A DNA stretch of 64,000 nucleotides from Tannerella sp. (GCA_031276175.1 JAISNP010000109.1:1-64000); one strand, 5' to 3'. Positions 39,994-50,679 are shown, counted from the stretch's first letter. Program-made: numbers and translations. The notes: generated from the sequence alone by a model not told the origin.

Positions 39994-42900
39994 ATGAAAA
40001 CAGGAAAAAAACGAATTATTATATCGGCGGTCGCGTGCATCGCCGCGCTGTGCATCTGGGTGGTGTGGGAACGCACGGCTTCCGCCACGCGAATCGCGCT
40101 GGTGAACTTCCAGCCGTTTCAGACGTCGAGCATCGTCAAGTCGAACGACGACCCGTTTGTGCGCTACGACGCCGTTCCCCTCGAAGAGACGGCGAAGCTC
40201 GGCCGCTACGACTTTATGCTGGCCTTCGGCATGGGCCTGCAAATGACGGTCGAACAGCGCGCCGCCATCCGGGAGATGGCCGACCGAGGGCTGCCCGTCT
40301 ACGTCTACGGCGCCACTTCGCCCGAAAACAACATCTGCAACCTCGACAGCGCGGACATGCAGTGCATCGGCGACTACCTGAACCACGGCAACAAACGCAA
40401 CTACCGGAGCCTCGCCCGATACGTCCGGCAGCGCATCGACGGAAAGCGGTTTTTCGTCAACGCGCCCGACACGGCCTTCCGAAGCGCCTCCGACGTGCTT
40501 TATCATCTGGACGAAAACGTAGCCTTTGCGCAGGTGGCCGACTACGAAGCGTATCTTAAGGAAAACGGTTTCTACACGCCCTCCGCGCCGCGGATTGCCG
40601 TCGTCGGAGGGCTGAACGATCCTTTCGGCGGAAACCGCGACAATATAGACAGCCTGATTGTCGCCCTCCAGCGTGACGGGATGAACGTCTATCCCGTGCT
40701 TTCGTTCATGAAACGCCTGGATTTCCTGCGGGATATACAGCCCGACGCCGTGATTTACTTTGCGCACGGACGGATGGTGATGGGGCAGGCCGACGAGGCC
40801 GTCGAATGGCTTAAGGCGCGCAACATCCCCGTTTTTGCCCCGCTCTCGCTCCTGCAGACTAAGGAGGAATGGGAAGCCGACGCGATGGGCATGTTCGGGG
40901 GATTCATGTCGCAAAGCATCGTCATGCCCGAACTCGACGGGGCGATTTATCCCTACGTGCTGAATGTGCAGGAAACAGACCGCGACGGGCTGTACCTCTT
41001 CAAGGCGATACCCGAACGGCTGCATACGTTTACGCAGATTGTAAAAAACTTCGTCGCCCTGAAACAAAAGCGCAATGCCGACAAGAAGATTGCGGTGTAT
41101 TACTTTAAGGGCGCCGGGCAATCCACCCTCGCCGCGCAGGGATTAGAAACGGTTCCCGCGCTGTACAACTTCCTGAAAAGGCTTCAGGCGGAGGGCTACC
41201 GGGTGGACGGACTGCCTGCCGACGTCCGCAGTTTCGAGAAACTGCTGATGACGCAGGGCGCCGTCCTCAGCCCTTATGCCGAGGGCGCGTTCGACGATTT
41301 CATTGCGCACGGGCAGCCGGCGACGGTCGAAAAGGCGGAGTACGAATCGTGGGTAGCCCGCTCGCTGCCGGAAGCGCTTTATGACGACGTGGTGCGCGCA
41401 TACGGCGAAGCGCCGGGCAGCTACATGGCCGTCCGGCAGGACGACCGCGACTTCATCGCCGTAGCCCGCATTCGGCTGGGCAACATCGCGCTGCTTCCAC
41501 AGCCGATGGCCGGAACGGGTAGCGACGCCTTTGCCGTGGTGCACGGCACGCGCTCCGCTCCGCCGCATCCCTACATCGCTTCTTACCTCTGGACGCAGCA
41601 CGACTTCAAAGCCGACGCCATCCTGCATTTCGGTACCCACGGGAGCCTCGAATTTACGCCGCAGAAGCAGGTAGCCCTTAGCGGCAACGACTGGCCGGAC
41701 TGCCTCGTGGGCGCCGTGCCGCATTTCTACTACTATACCATCGGGAATGTCGGCGAAAGCATGATGGCCAAACGACGCGCCTATGCCGCGACCGTCTCCT
41801 ACCTCACCCCGCCTTTCACGGAAAGCCGGATGCGCGGACAGTTTAAGGCTTTGCAGGACAAAATACGCGCCCTGCACGCCGCCGCCGAAAACCGCCGCCC
41901 CGCCGCCGCCCTCGAAGTGAAGAAAATCGCAGTAGCGATGGGGTTGCACCGCGACCTTCGGCTGGACAGTGCGCTGACCGTGCCGTATTCCGACGACGAC
42001 GTGGCACGCATCGAAAACTTTGCCGAAGAGATTGCAAACGAAAAGATGACCGGGCAGCTTTACACGTCGGGCGTACCCTACGACGACGCGAAGATCCGCT
42101 CCACCGTGCTTGCCGTCAGCGCCGACCCCATTGCATACGGCCTTGCCGCGCTCGACCGCCTGCGCGGGACGGTGGACGACGAACAGTTGAAGAACAAACC
42201 GCTTTTCACGCAAAACTACCTCGTCCCGGCGCAGCAGCTTGTCGGGCGTATACTGGACGGCGTCCGTGCCGACGACGAATTGATATGCGCCGTAGCCCGT
42301 ATCACTCCCGACGAACTGCGCGAAGCCAAAACCATCCTCGCCCCCGTCCGGCGCGCGATGCCGTCGGGCATGTCTGCCGGCAGCGCGCCTTCCGCCTCCA
42401 CCGGCGCGGCAGGGGGAAAGAAACCCTCCTCCGGCGGCGGCCACCCCTCGTGGATACCGAAGATAGGGAAACGGCCTGCCGAAACGACTTCCTCCGCGCC
42501 GGCGACGCCCGACACCGCGAAAACGACGCCCGCCATGCCGCCCGCCGTCCCTCAACCTCCCGCATACACCGCCGAGCAGAAAGCTCGCGCCCGCGCCGTA
42601 TCGGAGGTCGAACGCGCCGTTCGCTACGTGACGGCCTGTAAAAAAGCGCTGGAAGAAAGTCCCGAACAGGAGCTTCGCTCGCTCCTGAACGCCCTCGCCG
42701 GCGGATACGTAGCCCCCTCGTCCGGCGGCGACGCCGTGGCGAATCCGAACGCCCTGCCCACCGGACGCAACCTCTATGCCGTCAACGCCGAGGCGACGCC
42801 CTCCGAAACGGCCTGGGACAAGGGCGTAGCGCTCGTCGACGCCCTGCTGGAACAGTACAAAAAGCAGCACGGCGATTATCCCCGCAAGGTCAGCTACACG

Positions 42901-44253
42901 TTCTGGAGCAGCGAATTTATCGAAAGCGAAGGCGTCACCGTTGCGCAGGCGCTCTATATGCTGGGCGTGGAGCCGGTGCGCGACAGCTACGGGCGCGTGT
43001 CCGACCTGCAACTCATCCCCTCCTCCCGGCTGGCGCGACCGCGCATAGACATCGTCGTGCAAACGTCGGGACAGTTCAGGGATTTGGCAGCCTCCCGCCT
43101 TGCCCTCATAAGCCGCGCGGTCGAAATGGCGGCCTCCGCCGGCGACGACGACGCGGGCAACTTCGTTGCCGCCGGCGCCGTAGATACCGAGCGGCTGCTG
43201 GTCGAGCAGGGCGTCCCGCCGAAAGCGGCGCGCGAGATGTCGCTGCACAGAATCTTCGGCGGCGTCAACGGCATGTACGGAACGAACATACAGGGCATGG
43301 TAACGGCGGGCGACCGCTGGGAGACCGAACAGGAAATTGCCGATACCTACATCCGCAACATGGGCGCCGTATACGGCAGCGATAAAAGCTGGGGGCAGTA
43401 TCACGACGGGCTGCTGCGCGCCGTGCTCCGGCATACCGACGTCGTCGTCCAGCCGCGCCAGAGCAATACCTGGGGCGCGCTCAGCCTCGACCACGTCTAC
43501 GAATTTATGGGCGGCCTCAACCTGGCCGTCCGGCAGGTGACGGGCAAAGACCCCGACGCCTGGTTTGCCGACTACCGCAACCGCAACCACGTCCGGATGC
43601 AGGAACTGAAAGAGGCCATCGGGGTGGAAGCGCGCGCCACCGTCTTCAACCCGGCCTATATCCGCGAAGTAATGAAAGGCAACGCTTCGAGCGCGGCGCA
43701 AATCACCGAAGTAGTGACGAACACCTACGGTTGGAACGTGATGAAGCCGGACGTAATCGACCGGGAGATGTGGGACAAGTTGTACGACGTATACGTAAAA
43801 GACGAATACGCCCTTGGGACGGAAGACTTTTTCAGGCGCGAAAACCCCTTCGCCCTTCAGGAAATCACAGCCGTGATGCTCGAAACGGCACGTAAAGGCA
43901 TGTGGCAGGCCGGCGAACAGCAGTTGCGCGACATCGCCGACCTGCATGTCCGTCTGGTGGATGAATTCGGCCCGTCCGCCTCCGGCTTTTCCGGCGGGAA
44001 CGCCCGGTTGCAGGACTTCATCGCCCGCAACGCCGACCCGCAGGCCGCAGGCGAATACCGTCAACAGCTGCGAAAAATGCAGACCTCCGCTCCCGACGAC
44101 GACACGCAGCGTGGGCTTACGCTGAAAAAAGACGGCGACGCGCAGCCCGGCGACGACGGGAAAGGCGTGCCGAACGGCGCGTACATCGTTCCGGCCATAC
44201 TTGTCCTGTTTGTCGTCCTGCTGGCGCTCCTGCGGAAAAAAAGGAAGGGTTGA
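39994..44253 (+). CDS. hmuS: CobN/magnesium-chelatase H-like protein, HmuS type, with N- and C-terminal TM anchors
   Basis: ILHFGTHGSLEFTPQKQVALSGNDWPD, SNTWGALSLDHVYEFMGGLNLAV, NTYGWNVMKPDVID; C-terminal IVPAILVLFVVLLALLRKKRKG. Confidence 0.9.
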   Translation: MKTGKKRIIISAVACIAALCIWVVWERTASATRIALVNFQPFQTSSIVKSNDDPFVRYDAVPLEETAKLGRYDFMLAFGMGLQMTVEQRAAIREMADRGLPVYVYGATSPENNICNLDSADMQCIGDYLNHGNKRNYRSLARYVRQRIDGKRFFVNAPDTAFRSASDVLYHLDENVAFAQVADYEAYLKENGFYTPSAPRIAVVGGLNDPFGGNRDNIDSLIVALQRDGMNVYPVLSFMKRLDFLRDIQPDAVIYFAHGRMVMGQADEAVEWLKARNIPVFAPLSLLQTKEEWEADAMGMFGGFMSQSIVMPELDGAIYPYVLNVQETDRDGLYLFKAIPERLHTFTQIVKNFVALKQKRNADKKIAVYYFKGAGQSTLAAQGLETVPALYNFLKRLQAEGYRVDGLPADVRSFEKLLMTQGAVLSPYAEGAFDDFIAHGQPATVEKAEYESWVARSLPEALYDDVVRAYGEAPGSYMAVRQDDRDFIAVARIRLGNIALLPQPMAGTGSDAFAVVHGTRSAPPHPYIASYLWTQHDFKADAILHFGTHGSLEFTPQKQVALSGNDWPDCLVGAVPHFYYYTIGNVGESMMAKRRAYAATVSYLTPPFTESRMRGQFKALQDKIRALHAAAENRRPAAALEVKKIAVAMGLHRDLRLDSALTVPYSDDDVARIENFAEEIANEKMTGQLYTSGVPYDDAKIRSTVLAVSADPIAYGLAALDRLRGTVDDEQLKNKPLFTQNYLVPAQQLVGRILDGVRADDELICAVARITPDELREAKTILAPVRRAMPSGMSAGSAPSASTGAAGGKKPSSGGGHPSWIPKIGKRPAETTSSAPATPDTAKTTPAMPPAVPQPPAYTAEQKARARAVSEVERAVRYVTACKKALEESPEQELRSLLNALAGGYVAPSSGGDAVANPNALPTGRNLYAVNAEATPSETAWDKGVALVDALLEQYKKQHGDYPRKVSYTFWSSEFIESEGVTVAQALYMLGVEPVRDSYGRVSDLQLIPSSRLARPRIDIVVQTSGQFRDLAASRLALISRAVEMAASAGDDDAGNFVAAGAVDTERLLVEQGVPPKAAREMSLHRIFGGVNGMYGTNIQGMVTAGDRWETEQEIADTYIRNMGAVYGSDKSWGQYHDGLLRAVLRHTDVVVQPRQSNTWGALSLDHVYEFMGGLNLAVRQVTGKDPDAWFADYRNRNHVRMQELKEAIGVEARATVFNPAYIREVMKGNASSAAQITEVVTNTYGWNVMKPDVIDREMWDKLYDVYVKDEYALGTEDFFRRENPFALQEITAVMLETARKGMWQAGEQQLRDIADLHVRLVDEFGPSASGFSGGNARLQDFIARNADPQAAGEYRQQLRKMQTSAPDDDTQRGLTLKKDGDAQPGDDGKGVPNGAYIVPAILVLFVVLLALLRKKRKG

Positions 44254-44256
44254 GGT

Positions 44257-44964
44257 ATGGAAGAGGTCGTCACGATACTGCTTTTTTTCATACTGGTAAA
44301 CTGCCTGTTCAAGCTCAGCTTCTGGAAATGGTGGCAGGCGGCGGCGTTCGGCCTCGTCTGCGCCCTCTTTGTAGTCGGCAGTTGCCGGTGGGCGATTTTG
44401 CAGTCCAAAACGCAGCTGGCCGACTTGCTCCGCAATGCGGGGGCGATGCAGGATGCGGCCGTGTGGGTGACGGTGGAGTCGGCCGTCTGCTTTGCGTTCT
44501 GCTTTGCGAGGCTGCGCGAGGTATTCGGGCGTCCGCACAGGGCGAGGCTGCGCGTGTTGCACGCATATCCGGGGCTGCTCGTGTTCCCGGCGCTGTTTTA
44601 TCTTCAGACGCAGGCCGTTTTTCATTTGCCGGGCACGGATTTTATGGTTGTATCAACCCTGCTGGCCGCCTTTGTTTTCGCTGCCGTCCCCCTGTCGGCA
44701 GCCCTGCTCAGGCGGATGTATCCCGACGAGGCGCTCCGGCTTGAGGCGCATTTTCTCGTCAGCCTGTTCGTATGTATCACCGGACTGATTGCGACCGTGA
44801 ACGGGAACGTCGCGTATGCCGCCGTCGAACAGTCGTCGGACGCCGGGGCGATGCTGCTCACGCTCGGCCTTTTTGCCCTGTTTTTCGCGGCGGGCGTCTT
44901 AATCCACAAATACAAATGGAGGTTCGGGAAATCCCGGAACTCCGGCACATTCATTCACAAGTAA
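44257..44964 (+). CDS. hmuT: Integral membrane protein, HmuT position
   Basis: Multiple TM segments; starts 3 nt after hmuS; operon position. Confidence 0.7.
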   Translation: MEEVVTILLFFILVNCLFKLSFWKWWQAAAFGLVCALFVVGSCRWAILQSKTQLADLLRNAGAMQDAAVWVTVESAVCFAFCFARLREVFGRPHRARLRVLHAYPGLLVFPALFYLQTQAVFHLPGTDFMVVSTLLAAFVFAAVPLSAALLRRMYPDEALRLEAHFLVSLFVCITGLIATVNGNVAYAAVEQSSDAGAMLLTLGLFALFFAAGVLIHKYKWRFGKSRNSGTFIHK

Positions 44965-44978
44965 TATATTATGACATT

Positions 44979-45581
44979 ATGGAGATAATTACAAAAGCTT
45001 TGTTTTGGGTAGCCAACAGCCTGCTGATTCCGGACATTCTTATTCTGCTGGCGCTGTTTTTCCGTTCCCTGCTGCTGACCGGGAGTTTTTATAACCAGTA
45101 CATGGTGAAGCGCAAAAACGACAGGGCGCTGGGCGATAAAATCAAGCGGCTGACGCCCGCCGGCATCGCGGAGCTGAAAGCCGCCTTGCCTGCAAGAGAC
45201 GACTCCCTGTTCGTCAAATACCTTCGCGACCTGCTCACCTCCCCTCCGGGCGAGGCGTATGCCGACTTTCTCATTTCCGGCTTCGAAAACGAGGCGGGTA
45301 AAGACCTGTCCCTCTCCCGCATCCTGACCAAGATAGGGCCGGTGCTCGGACTGATCGGCACCTTGATTGCGATGAGTCCCGCGCTGGTCGGGCTTTCCGC
45401 CGGCGACATCGGCGGGATGGCATACCACATGCAGGTCGTGTTCGCCACCACGGTCATCGGGCTGGTCATAAGCGCCGTCGGGCTGGTTACCCTCCAATTC
45501 AAGCAACGCTGGTATGCAAAGGAGGCCGACAGCCTCGAATACGTATCCCGCATACTCACGCTCAACCCCTCCGGGATATGA
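44979..45581 (+). CDS. hmuU: MotA/TolQ/ExbB proton-channel family protein, HmuU type
   Basis: ILTKIGPVLGLIGTLIAMSPALVGLSAGDIGGMAYHMQVVFATTVIGLVISAVG; start taken at MEIITK. Confidence 0.88.
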   Translation: MEIITKALFWVANSLLIPDILILLALFFRSLLLTGSFYNQYMVKRKNDRALGDKIKRLTPAGIAELKAALPARDDSLFVKYLRDLLTSPPGEAYADFLISGFENEAGKDLSLSRILTKIGPVLGLIGTLIAMSPALVGLSAGDIGGMAYHMQVVFATTVIGLVISAVGLVTLQFKQRWYAKEADSLEYVSRILTLNPSGI

Positions 45582-45922
45582 AAAAGCCCTCCCGACGCAA
45601 AAACAGGCTCACGGCCGAAGACGATTCCGATCCCCTGAGCGTAGCAGTCAACCTCTTCGACGTGGCGATGGTCTTTGCCGTGGCGCTGGTGGTAGCCACG
45701 GTGATGCACCTGAACATGACGGAAGTCTTTACGCAGGAAGACTTCACCGTCGTAAAGAATCCGGGGAAAGAAAACATGGAAATCATCACCCGTGAAGGCG
45801 GCAAAGTAAGCCGGTACACGCCGTCGGACAATCCCTCCACCGGCAAAAAAGGCAAACGTGTCGGCATAGCCTACGAACTGGAGAACGGGGAAATCATCTA
45901 CGTACCGGAAACGGAGAAGTAA
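45578..45922 (+). CDS. hmuV: DUF2149 protein, HmuV type
   Basis: DDSDPLSVAVNLFDVAMVFAVALVVATVM; overlaps hmuU. Confidence 0.85.
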   Translation: MKKPSRRKNRLTAEDDSDPLSVAVNLFDVAMVFAVALVVATVMHLNMTEVFTQEDFTVVKNPGKENMEIITREGGKVSRYTPSDNPSTGKKGKRVGIAYELENGEIIYVPETEK

Positions 45923-46040
45923 CGGGGAAAAGCGGGGATGCGCGCACGGCAAAAACGCCGGACAGCATTGCCCCGCCGCACGGGACGGGGGAGTTTGTCG
46001 CACGGGACACTCCGCGGAGGCAAATTCAACGGAATTTTTC

Positions 46041-46875
46041 GTGCCGGAGGTTCCGGGAACAAAAATGCTCGGGGAAATTTTCGTCCCGGAGGTTCCGGGA
46101 ACAAAAATGCTCAGGGAATTTTTCGTGCCGGAGGTTCCGGGAACAAAAATGCTCAGGGAAATTTTCATGCCGGAGGTTCCGGGAACAAAAATGCTCGGGG
46201 AAATTTTCGTGCCGGAGGTTCCGGGAACAAAAATGCTCAGGGAAATTTTCGTCCCGGAGGTTCCGGGAACAAAAATGCTCGGGGAAATTTTCGTCCCGGA
46301 GGTTCCGGGAACAAAAATGCTCGGGGAAATTTTCGTCCCGGAGGTTCCGGGAACAAAAATGCTCGGGGAATTTTTCATGCCGGAGGTTCCGGGGACAAAA
46401 TTGCTCAAGAAATTTTTCATGCCGAAGGTTCCGGGGACAAAATTGCTCAAGAAATTTTTCATGCCGGAGGTTCCGGGGACAAAATTGCTCAAGAAATTTT
46501 TCATGCCGGAGGTTCCGGGGACAAAATTGCTCAAGAAATTTTTCGCTCCGAAGGTTCCGGAGACAAAATTGCTCAAGAAATTTTTCGCTCCGAAGGTTCC
46601 ATGGACAAAATTGCTCAAGAAATTTTTCATCTCGGAGGTTCCGGGAACAAAAATGCTCAGGGAAATTTTCGTCCCGGAGGTTCCGGGAACAAAAATGCTC
46701 GGGGAAATTTTCGTCCCGGAGGTTCCGGGAACAAAAATGCTCAGGGAAATTTTCGTCCCGGAGGTTCCGGGAACAAAAATGCTCAAGAAATTTTGTGTGC
46801 CGAAGTCTCCGGGAACAAAAATGCTCTGGAAATTTTATGTGCCGAAGTCTCCGGGAACAAAAATGCGCATAGAAG
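46041..46875. repeat. Tandem array of about 20 x 42-bp units between convergent hmuV and the MATE gene
   Basis: GTsCCGGAGGTTCCGGGAACAAAAATGCTCrGGGAAATTTTC; units begin exactly at 46041+42n through 46839; two unit subtypes. Confidence 0.95.
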
Positions 46876-46960
46876 TCGGAAAAAACAAAAGATTTTTCAC
46901 CGGATCGCGTCCGGTAATTCCGCTAATCCCGCTCCGGTACGCCGCGATAGGGCGCGCGCT

Positions 46961-48283
46961 TCATATCCGCCTGTCGCGCCACGGTGCGAAACGGAAATAC
47001 AGCACGCTCCCTGCGAACATGCCGGCAAAATAAACCGGCTCGGCAATGAAACAGACGTGTACGGGCAGATGCATCCGTATCCCCGCCACGTAGATAAAAA
47101 GCGTATAGACGACAAGCGTCGCCATCTCGACGACCAGAGCCGGGCGCGTATTGCCGGCGCCCGACAGTGCATTGAAGACCACGCTTGCCGCCGAAGCTAC
47201 AAGCGTCGCCACGGCAACCACCTGCAACGAGGCTACGGAATCGGCTATCAGCGACGCATCGTTCGTATAAATACGCAATACGGCATGGGGAAACAGTCCG
47301 GTCACGGTCGAACAGACAAGCATCACGCCGAGCGACATCATCGCCGTCCGGCGCACAAGGGGAATGACCTGCCCGCTGCGCCCGGCGCCCATCGTATTAC
47401 TGACAAGCGTATTGACGGCGGTGGAAAACGCATTGACGGGGATGAACAGCACGATGTACATGCTGCGGACAATATTGGCCACCGCCAGCGACCGCAGTCC
47501 GAGCCGCTCGACGACGAGGAAGAACAGGAAAAAAGTACTCATCGACACGAAATGCTGCATCATCATGAAAACGGAAACCCGGAGGATACGCTTCATCAGG
47601 CCGAAATCGAACACACGCAGCCGCGTCAGGCCGTACTTCCGGCGGTCGACGGTCAGAAAAGTATACGTCAGGAAAAACACGACCGAAACGCCTTCGGCAA
47701 CCACCGACGCCAGCGCCGCGCCGCGCACGCCCATCTGCGGAAAGCCGCCGTGCCCGAATATCAGCGCCCGGTCCAGCGCCACATTCGTCAGCGACATCAA
47801 AAGCGCATTGAACGTAAGCGCCCTCGTGCGCGTAAGGCCTACAAAAAGCGCGCGGAACATCACGTGTACAAACGAAAAGAAAAAACCGTACACCCGTATA
47901 TCCAGAAAATCCATCGTCGCCTCCAGCACGGCTTCCGACGAAATCAGCCACCGCATCAGCTCCGCGCCCGTCCGGCGGGTGAACGCAAACAACCCTGCGG
48001 CAAGCATAAAAAGAAACGTAATTCCTCCGAACAGTACCGGCCCCACGGCGGCAAACTGCCCTTCGCCGTTCCGCCTTCCGATGATGATCTGCGCACCCAT
48101 GCTGAACCCGAACGCAATCGTGAAGGCGCAGATGTAATACAACCCGCCCATCGCCGAAGCGCCCAGTTCCACTTCGCCCACCCTTCCCAGAAAAGCCGTA
48201 TCGGTTACGTTGATGACATTCTGCGCCAGCAAACTCAGCAACACGGGGAAGGCGACCTTTAATATATCCCTTTTCCTGTACAT
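46961..48283 (-). CDS. MATE family efflux transporter
   Basis: ILKVAFPVLLSLLAQNVINVTDTAFLGRVGEVELGASAMGG. Confidence 0.92.
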   Translation of the reverse strand: MYRKRDILKVAFPVLLSLLAQNVINVTDTAFLGRVGEVELGASAMGGLYYICAFTIAFGFSMGAQIIIGRRNGEGQFAAVGPVLFGGITFLFMLAAGLFAFTRRTGAELMRWLISSEAVLEATMDFLDIRVYGFFFSFVHVMFRALFVGLTRTRALTFNALLMSLTNVALDRALIFGHGGFPQMGVRGAALASVVAEGVSVVFFLTYTFLTVDRRKYGLTRLRVFDFGLMKRILRVSVFMMMQHFVSMSTFFLFFLVVERLGLRSLAVANIVRSMYIVLFIPVNAFSTAVNTLVSNTMGAGRSGQVIPLVRRTAMMSLGVMLVCSTVTGLFPHAVLRIYTNDASLIADSVASLQVVAVATLVASAASVVFNALSGAGNTRPALVVEMATLVVYTLFIYVAGIRMHLPVHVCFIAEPVYFAGMFAGSVLYFRFAPWRDRRI

Positions 48284-48453
48284 TCGGTTATTATGCGCGT
48301 CTCACAAAAAAAAGGGGGATTCCCGTTTCCGGTATCCCCTGCCGTGACAGGGTTTCGCCCCTTGCCTGTTCCGACGGATTGTTTCGCCTGTTCCGTTCCG
48401 TCGGTGAGACGGAATCGAACGGGAGACGGAAGCTTGTCCGTCCGCCCGTCCGC

Positions 48454-48804
48454 CTATGTCGGTCGATTGGTAGCCGTATCGGGGAAAACCACCTTCGGGC
48501 GGAACGTCCGCGCCTCGGCAAAGTCGATCTGCGCATACGACAGGATGATGACAATATCGCCCGGCTGTACCCTCCGCGCTGCCGCGCCGTTCAGGCATAT
48601 CGTTCCCGAGCCGCGTTCTCCCCTGATTACATACGTCTCGAAACGTTCTCCGTTGTTGTTGTTCAGCACATGCACCTTCTCATATTCAACCAGACCGGCC
48701 GCATCCATCAAATCCTCGTCGATCGTGATGCTGCCCACATAGTTTAAATTCGCATCCGTTACCGTGACGCGATGAATCTTCGATTTCAGAACCTCGATAT
48801 ACAT
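48454..48804 (-). CDS. panD: Aspartate 1-decarboxylase
   Basis: [38 protein letters not shown] (GS cleavage site). Confidence 0.95.
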   Translation of the reverse strand: MYIEVLKSKIHRVTVTDANLNYVGSITIDEDLMDAAGLVEYEKVHVLNNNNGERFETYVIRGERGSGTICLNGAAARRVQPGDIVIILSYAQIDFAEARTFRPKVVFPDTATNRPT

Positions 48805-48822
48805 TAATTACTTCCTGATAAA

Positions 48823-49698
48823 TTACAGTTTATAAATCTTGCCGTACCGCACGTTGTCTATCAACCGCACATCGCCGCAAAAAACAGCGATACACCCTGC
48901 GATGTCTTCCGGTTCATACCAGTCCCGGACGGGTAAAAGCGTCTTTGCATCTACGATTTCAAAATACTCTACACGTAACGGAGGCACGCCGTTCAATGTG
49001 TTCACTACATGTTCGATTACCTCCTCCACCTTTTTCCCGTACACAAAGGTACGACTTTCTTTCAACGTAGCGGCAATCAGAGGCGCAACTCGCCGTTGCT
49101 CCGGCGTTAGACGTACATTCCGGCTGCTCATCGCCAGGCCGTCGTGTTCGCGCACGATCGGGCACGGCACGATTCGTACTCCAAGCCCCAACTGTCGCGT
49201 CATCTCTCTGATTACGGCAATCTGCTGAAAATCCTTTTCCCCAAAATACGCGCTCTGCGGCTTTACAATTTCGAACAGACGGCTGACCACCTGCGCCACG
49301 CCGTTGAAGTGCCCCGGACGGAAGGCGCCTTCCATCACCTCCGCCACCCTGCCCAGGTCGAACCGGCGCGTGTCCGGTTCGGGATACATCTCTTCCACCG
49401 ACGGCATGAACACGCAGTCGCATCCCGCCTCTTCGAGCGCGGCACAATCCTTTTCCGGCGTACGCGGATAGGCCTCAAGGTCGCGTATGTCGTTAAACTG
49501 AGCGGGATTCACAAAAATACTGGCCACGCACACGTCATTTTCGGCTACGCACGTCCGCACCAGACTCATGTGCCCTTCGTGCAAAGCGCCCATCGTCGGT
49601 ACAAAACCGATTCGCCTGCCGACCTGCCGTTCCACGGCAAGAAATGCTTCCAGATCATCCTTCTTTTCAACAATTTTCATCATGCTGTAATTATTCAT
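48823..49698 (-). CDS. panC: Pantothenate synthetase
   Basis: [37 protein letters not shown]. Confidence 0.95.
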   Translation of the reverse strand: MNNYSMMKIVEKKDDLEAFLAVERQVGRRIGFVPTMGALHEGHMSLVRTCVAENDVCVASIFVNPAQFNDIRDLEAYPRTPEKDCAALEEAGCDCVFMPSVEEMYPEPDTRRFDLGRVAEVMEGAFRPGHFNGVAQVVSRLFEIVKPQSAYFGEKDFQQIAVIREMTRQLGLGVRIVPCPIVREHDGLAMSSRNVRLTPEQRRVAPLIAATLKESRTFVYGKKVEEVIEHVVNTLNGVPPLRVEYFEIVDAKTLLPVRDWYEPEDIAGCIAVFCGDVRLIDNVRYGKIYKL

Positions 49699-49860
49699 CG
49701 TTCCTGTTGCAAATCACAAAAGACGATTGCAAAGCAACAAAATAAATCAATACAGGAATACATACACAGAAGTTAATTATGTTTATAATACGGAAAACAC
49801 TTTGATAATCGAAACTTATTTTTAGTATCTTTGTAGGCGATTTATACAATCAGTCAAAGA

Positions 49861-50676
49861 ATGGATGCTAAAAAGATTTTATTCATAACTCAAGAAATCT
49901 CACCATACTCCCCTGACTCCGAAATTGCATTGCTATGCAGGGAACTTCCGCACGGGATACAGGAGTACGGAAAGGAAATCAGGATATTTATGCCGAGATA
50001 CGGCTGTATCAACGAGCGGCGAAACCAGTTGCACGAAGTTATCCGGTTATCGGGTATGAATCTGATTATCGACGACACCGACCATCCGCTGATCATTAAG
50101 GTAGCATCGATTCAGTCGGCACGTATGCAGGTCTACTTCATCGACAACGAAGACTTTTTCCACCGCAAGGCCACCCTCTCGGACGAGAACGGCAACGAAT
50201 TTGAAGACAACGACGAGCGAACGATCTTCTTCGTCCGCGGCGTATTCGAAACCATCAAGAAACTGCGCTGGATTCCCGACCTGATTCACTGTCACGGATG
50301 GTTTACCGCACTCACTCCGCTTTATCTCAAACGGATGTATCTGGACGAAATGCGCTTCTCGAACACAAAAATCATCTATTCCGTATACGACGACAAATTC
50401 AGCAACCCGCTCAGGAATGAATTTGCGGGCAAACTGATACATGACGGCGCAACGCAGGAAGACATGAAACTTCTCGCGTCTCCCGATCACTGCTCGCTGA
50501 CCAAACTCGCCGTGCATTTTGCCGACGCCGTCATTCAGGGAAGTCCGCAAATCGACGACGAAGTCCGGAGCTTCATCTCGCAATCCGGGAAACCGTTTAT
50601 ATCTCATCAATCATCGACCAATTACATAAATACATACAACGAACTTTACGATTCGCTAATCAATTTTAAAAAATAG
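49861..50676 (+). CDS. Short starch/glycogen synthase catalytic-domain protein (GT5 N-terminal half only)
   Basis: KKILFITQEISPYSPDSEIALLCRELPHGIQEYGKEIRIFMPRYGCINERRNQLHEV; DLIHCHGWFTALTPLYLK. Confidence 0.85.
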   Translation: MDAKKILFITQEISPYSPDSEIALLCRELPHGIQEYGKEIRIFMPRYGCINERRNQLHEVIRLSGMNLIIDDTDHPLIIKVASIQSARMQVYFIDNEDFFHRKATLSDENGNEFEDNDERTIFFVRGVFETIKKLRWIPDLIHCHGWFTALTPLYLKRMYLDEMRFSNTKIIYSVYDDKFSNPLRNEFAGKLIHDGATQEDMKLLASPDHCSLTKLAVHFADAVIQGSPQIDDEVRSFISQSGKPFISHQSSTNYINTYNELYDSLINFKK

Positions 50677-50679
50677 GAC

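Noticed and set aside
46041-46875. CRISPR array
   Set aside because: Units are contiguous without unique spacers and no cas genes are present; the same applies to the other arrays.
45938-48262. 774-aa, 330-aa and antisense 565-aa ORFs spanning the 42-bp array
   Set aside because: Open only because the unit is a multiple of three. They run into the MATE gene's antisense strand or into hmuV, with no recognisable domain or credible start.
48300-48440. Possible tRNA or small RNA in the GC-rich MATE-panD gap
   Set aside because: No cloverleaf or conserved tRNA arms could be found by eye; only a GGGGGAT/ATCCCC hairpin.
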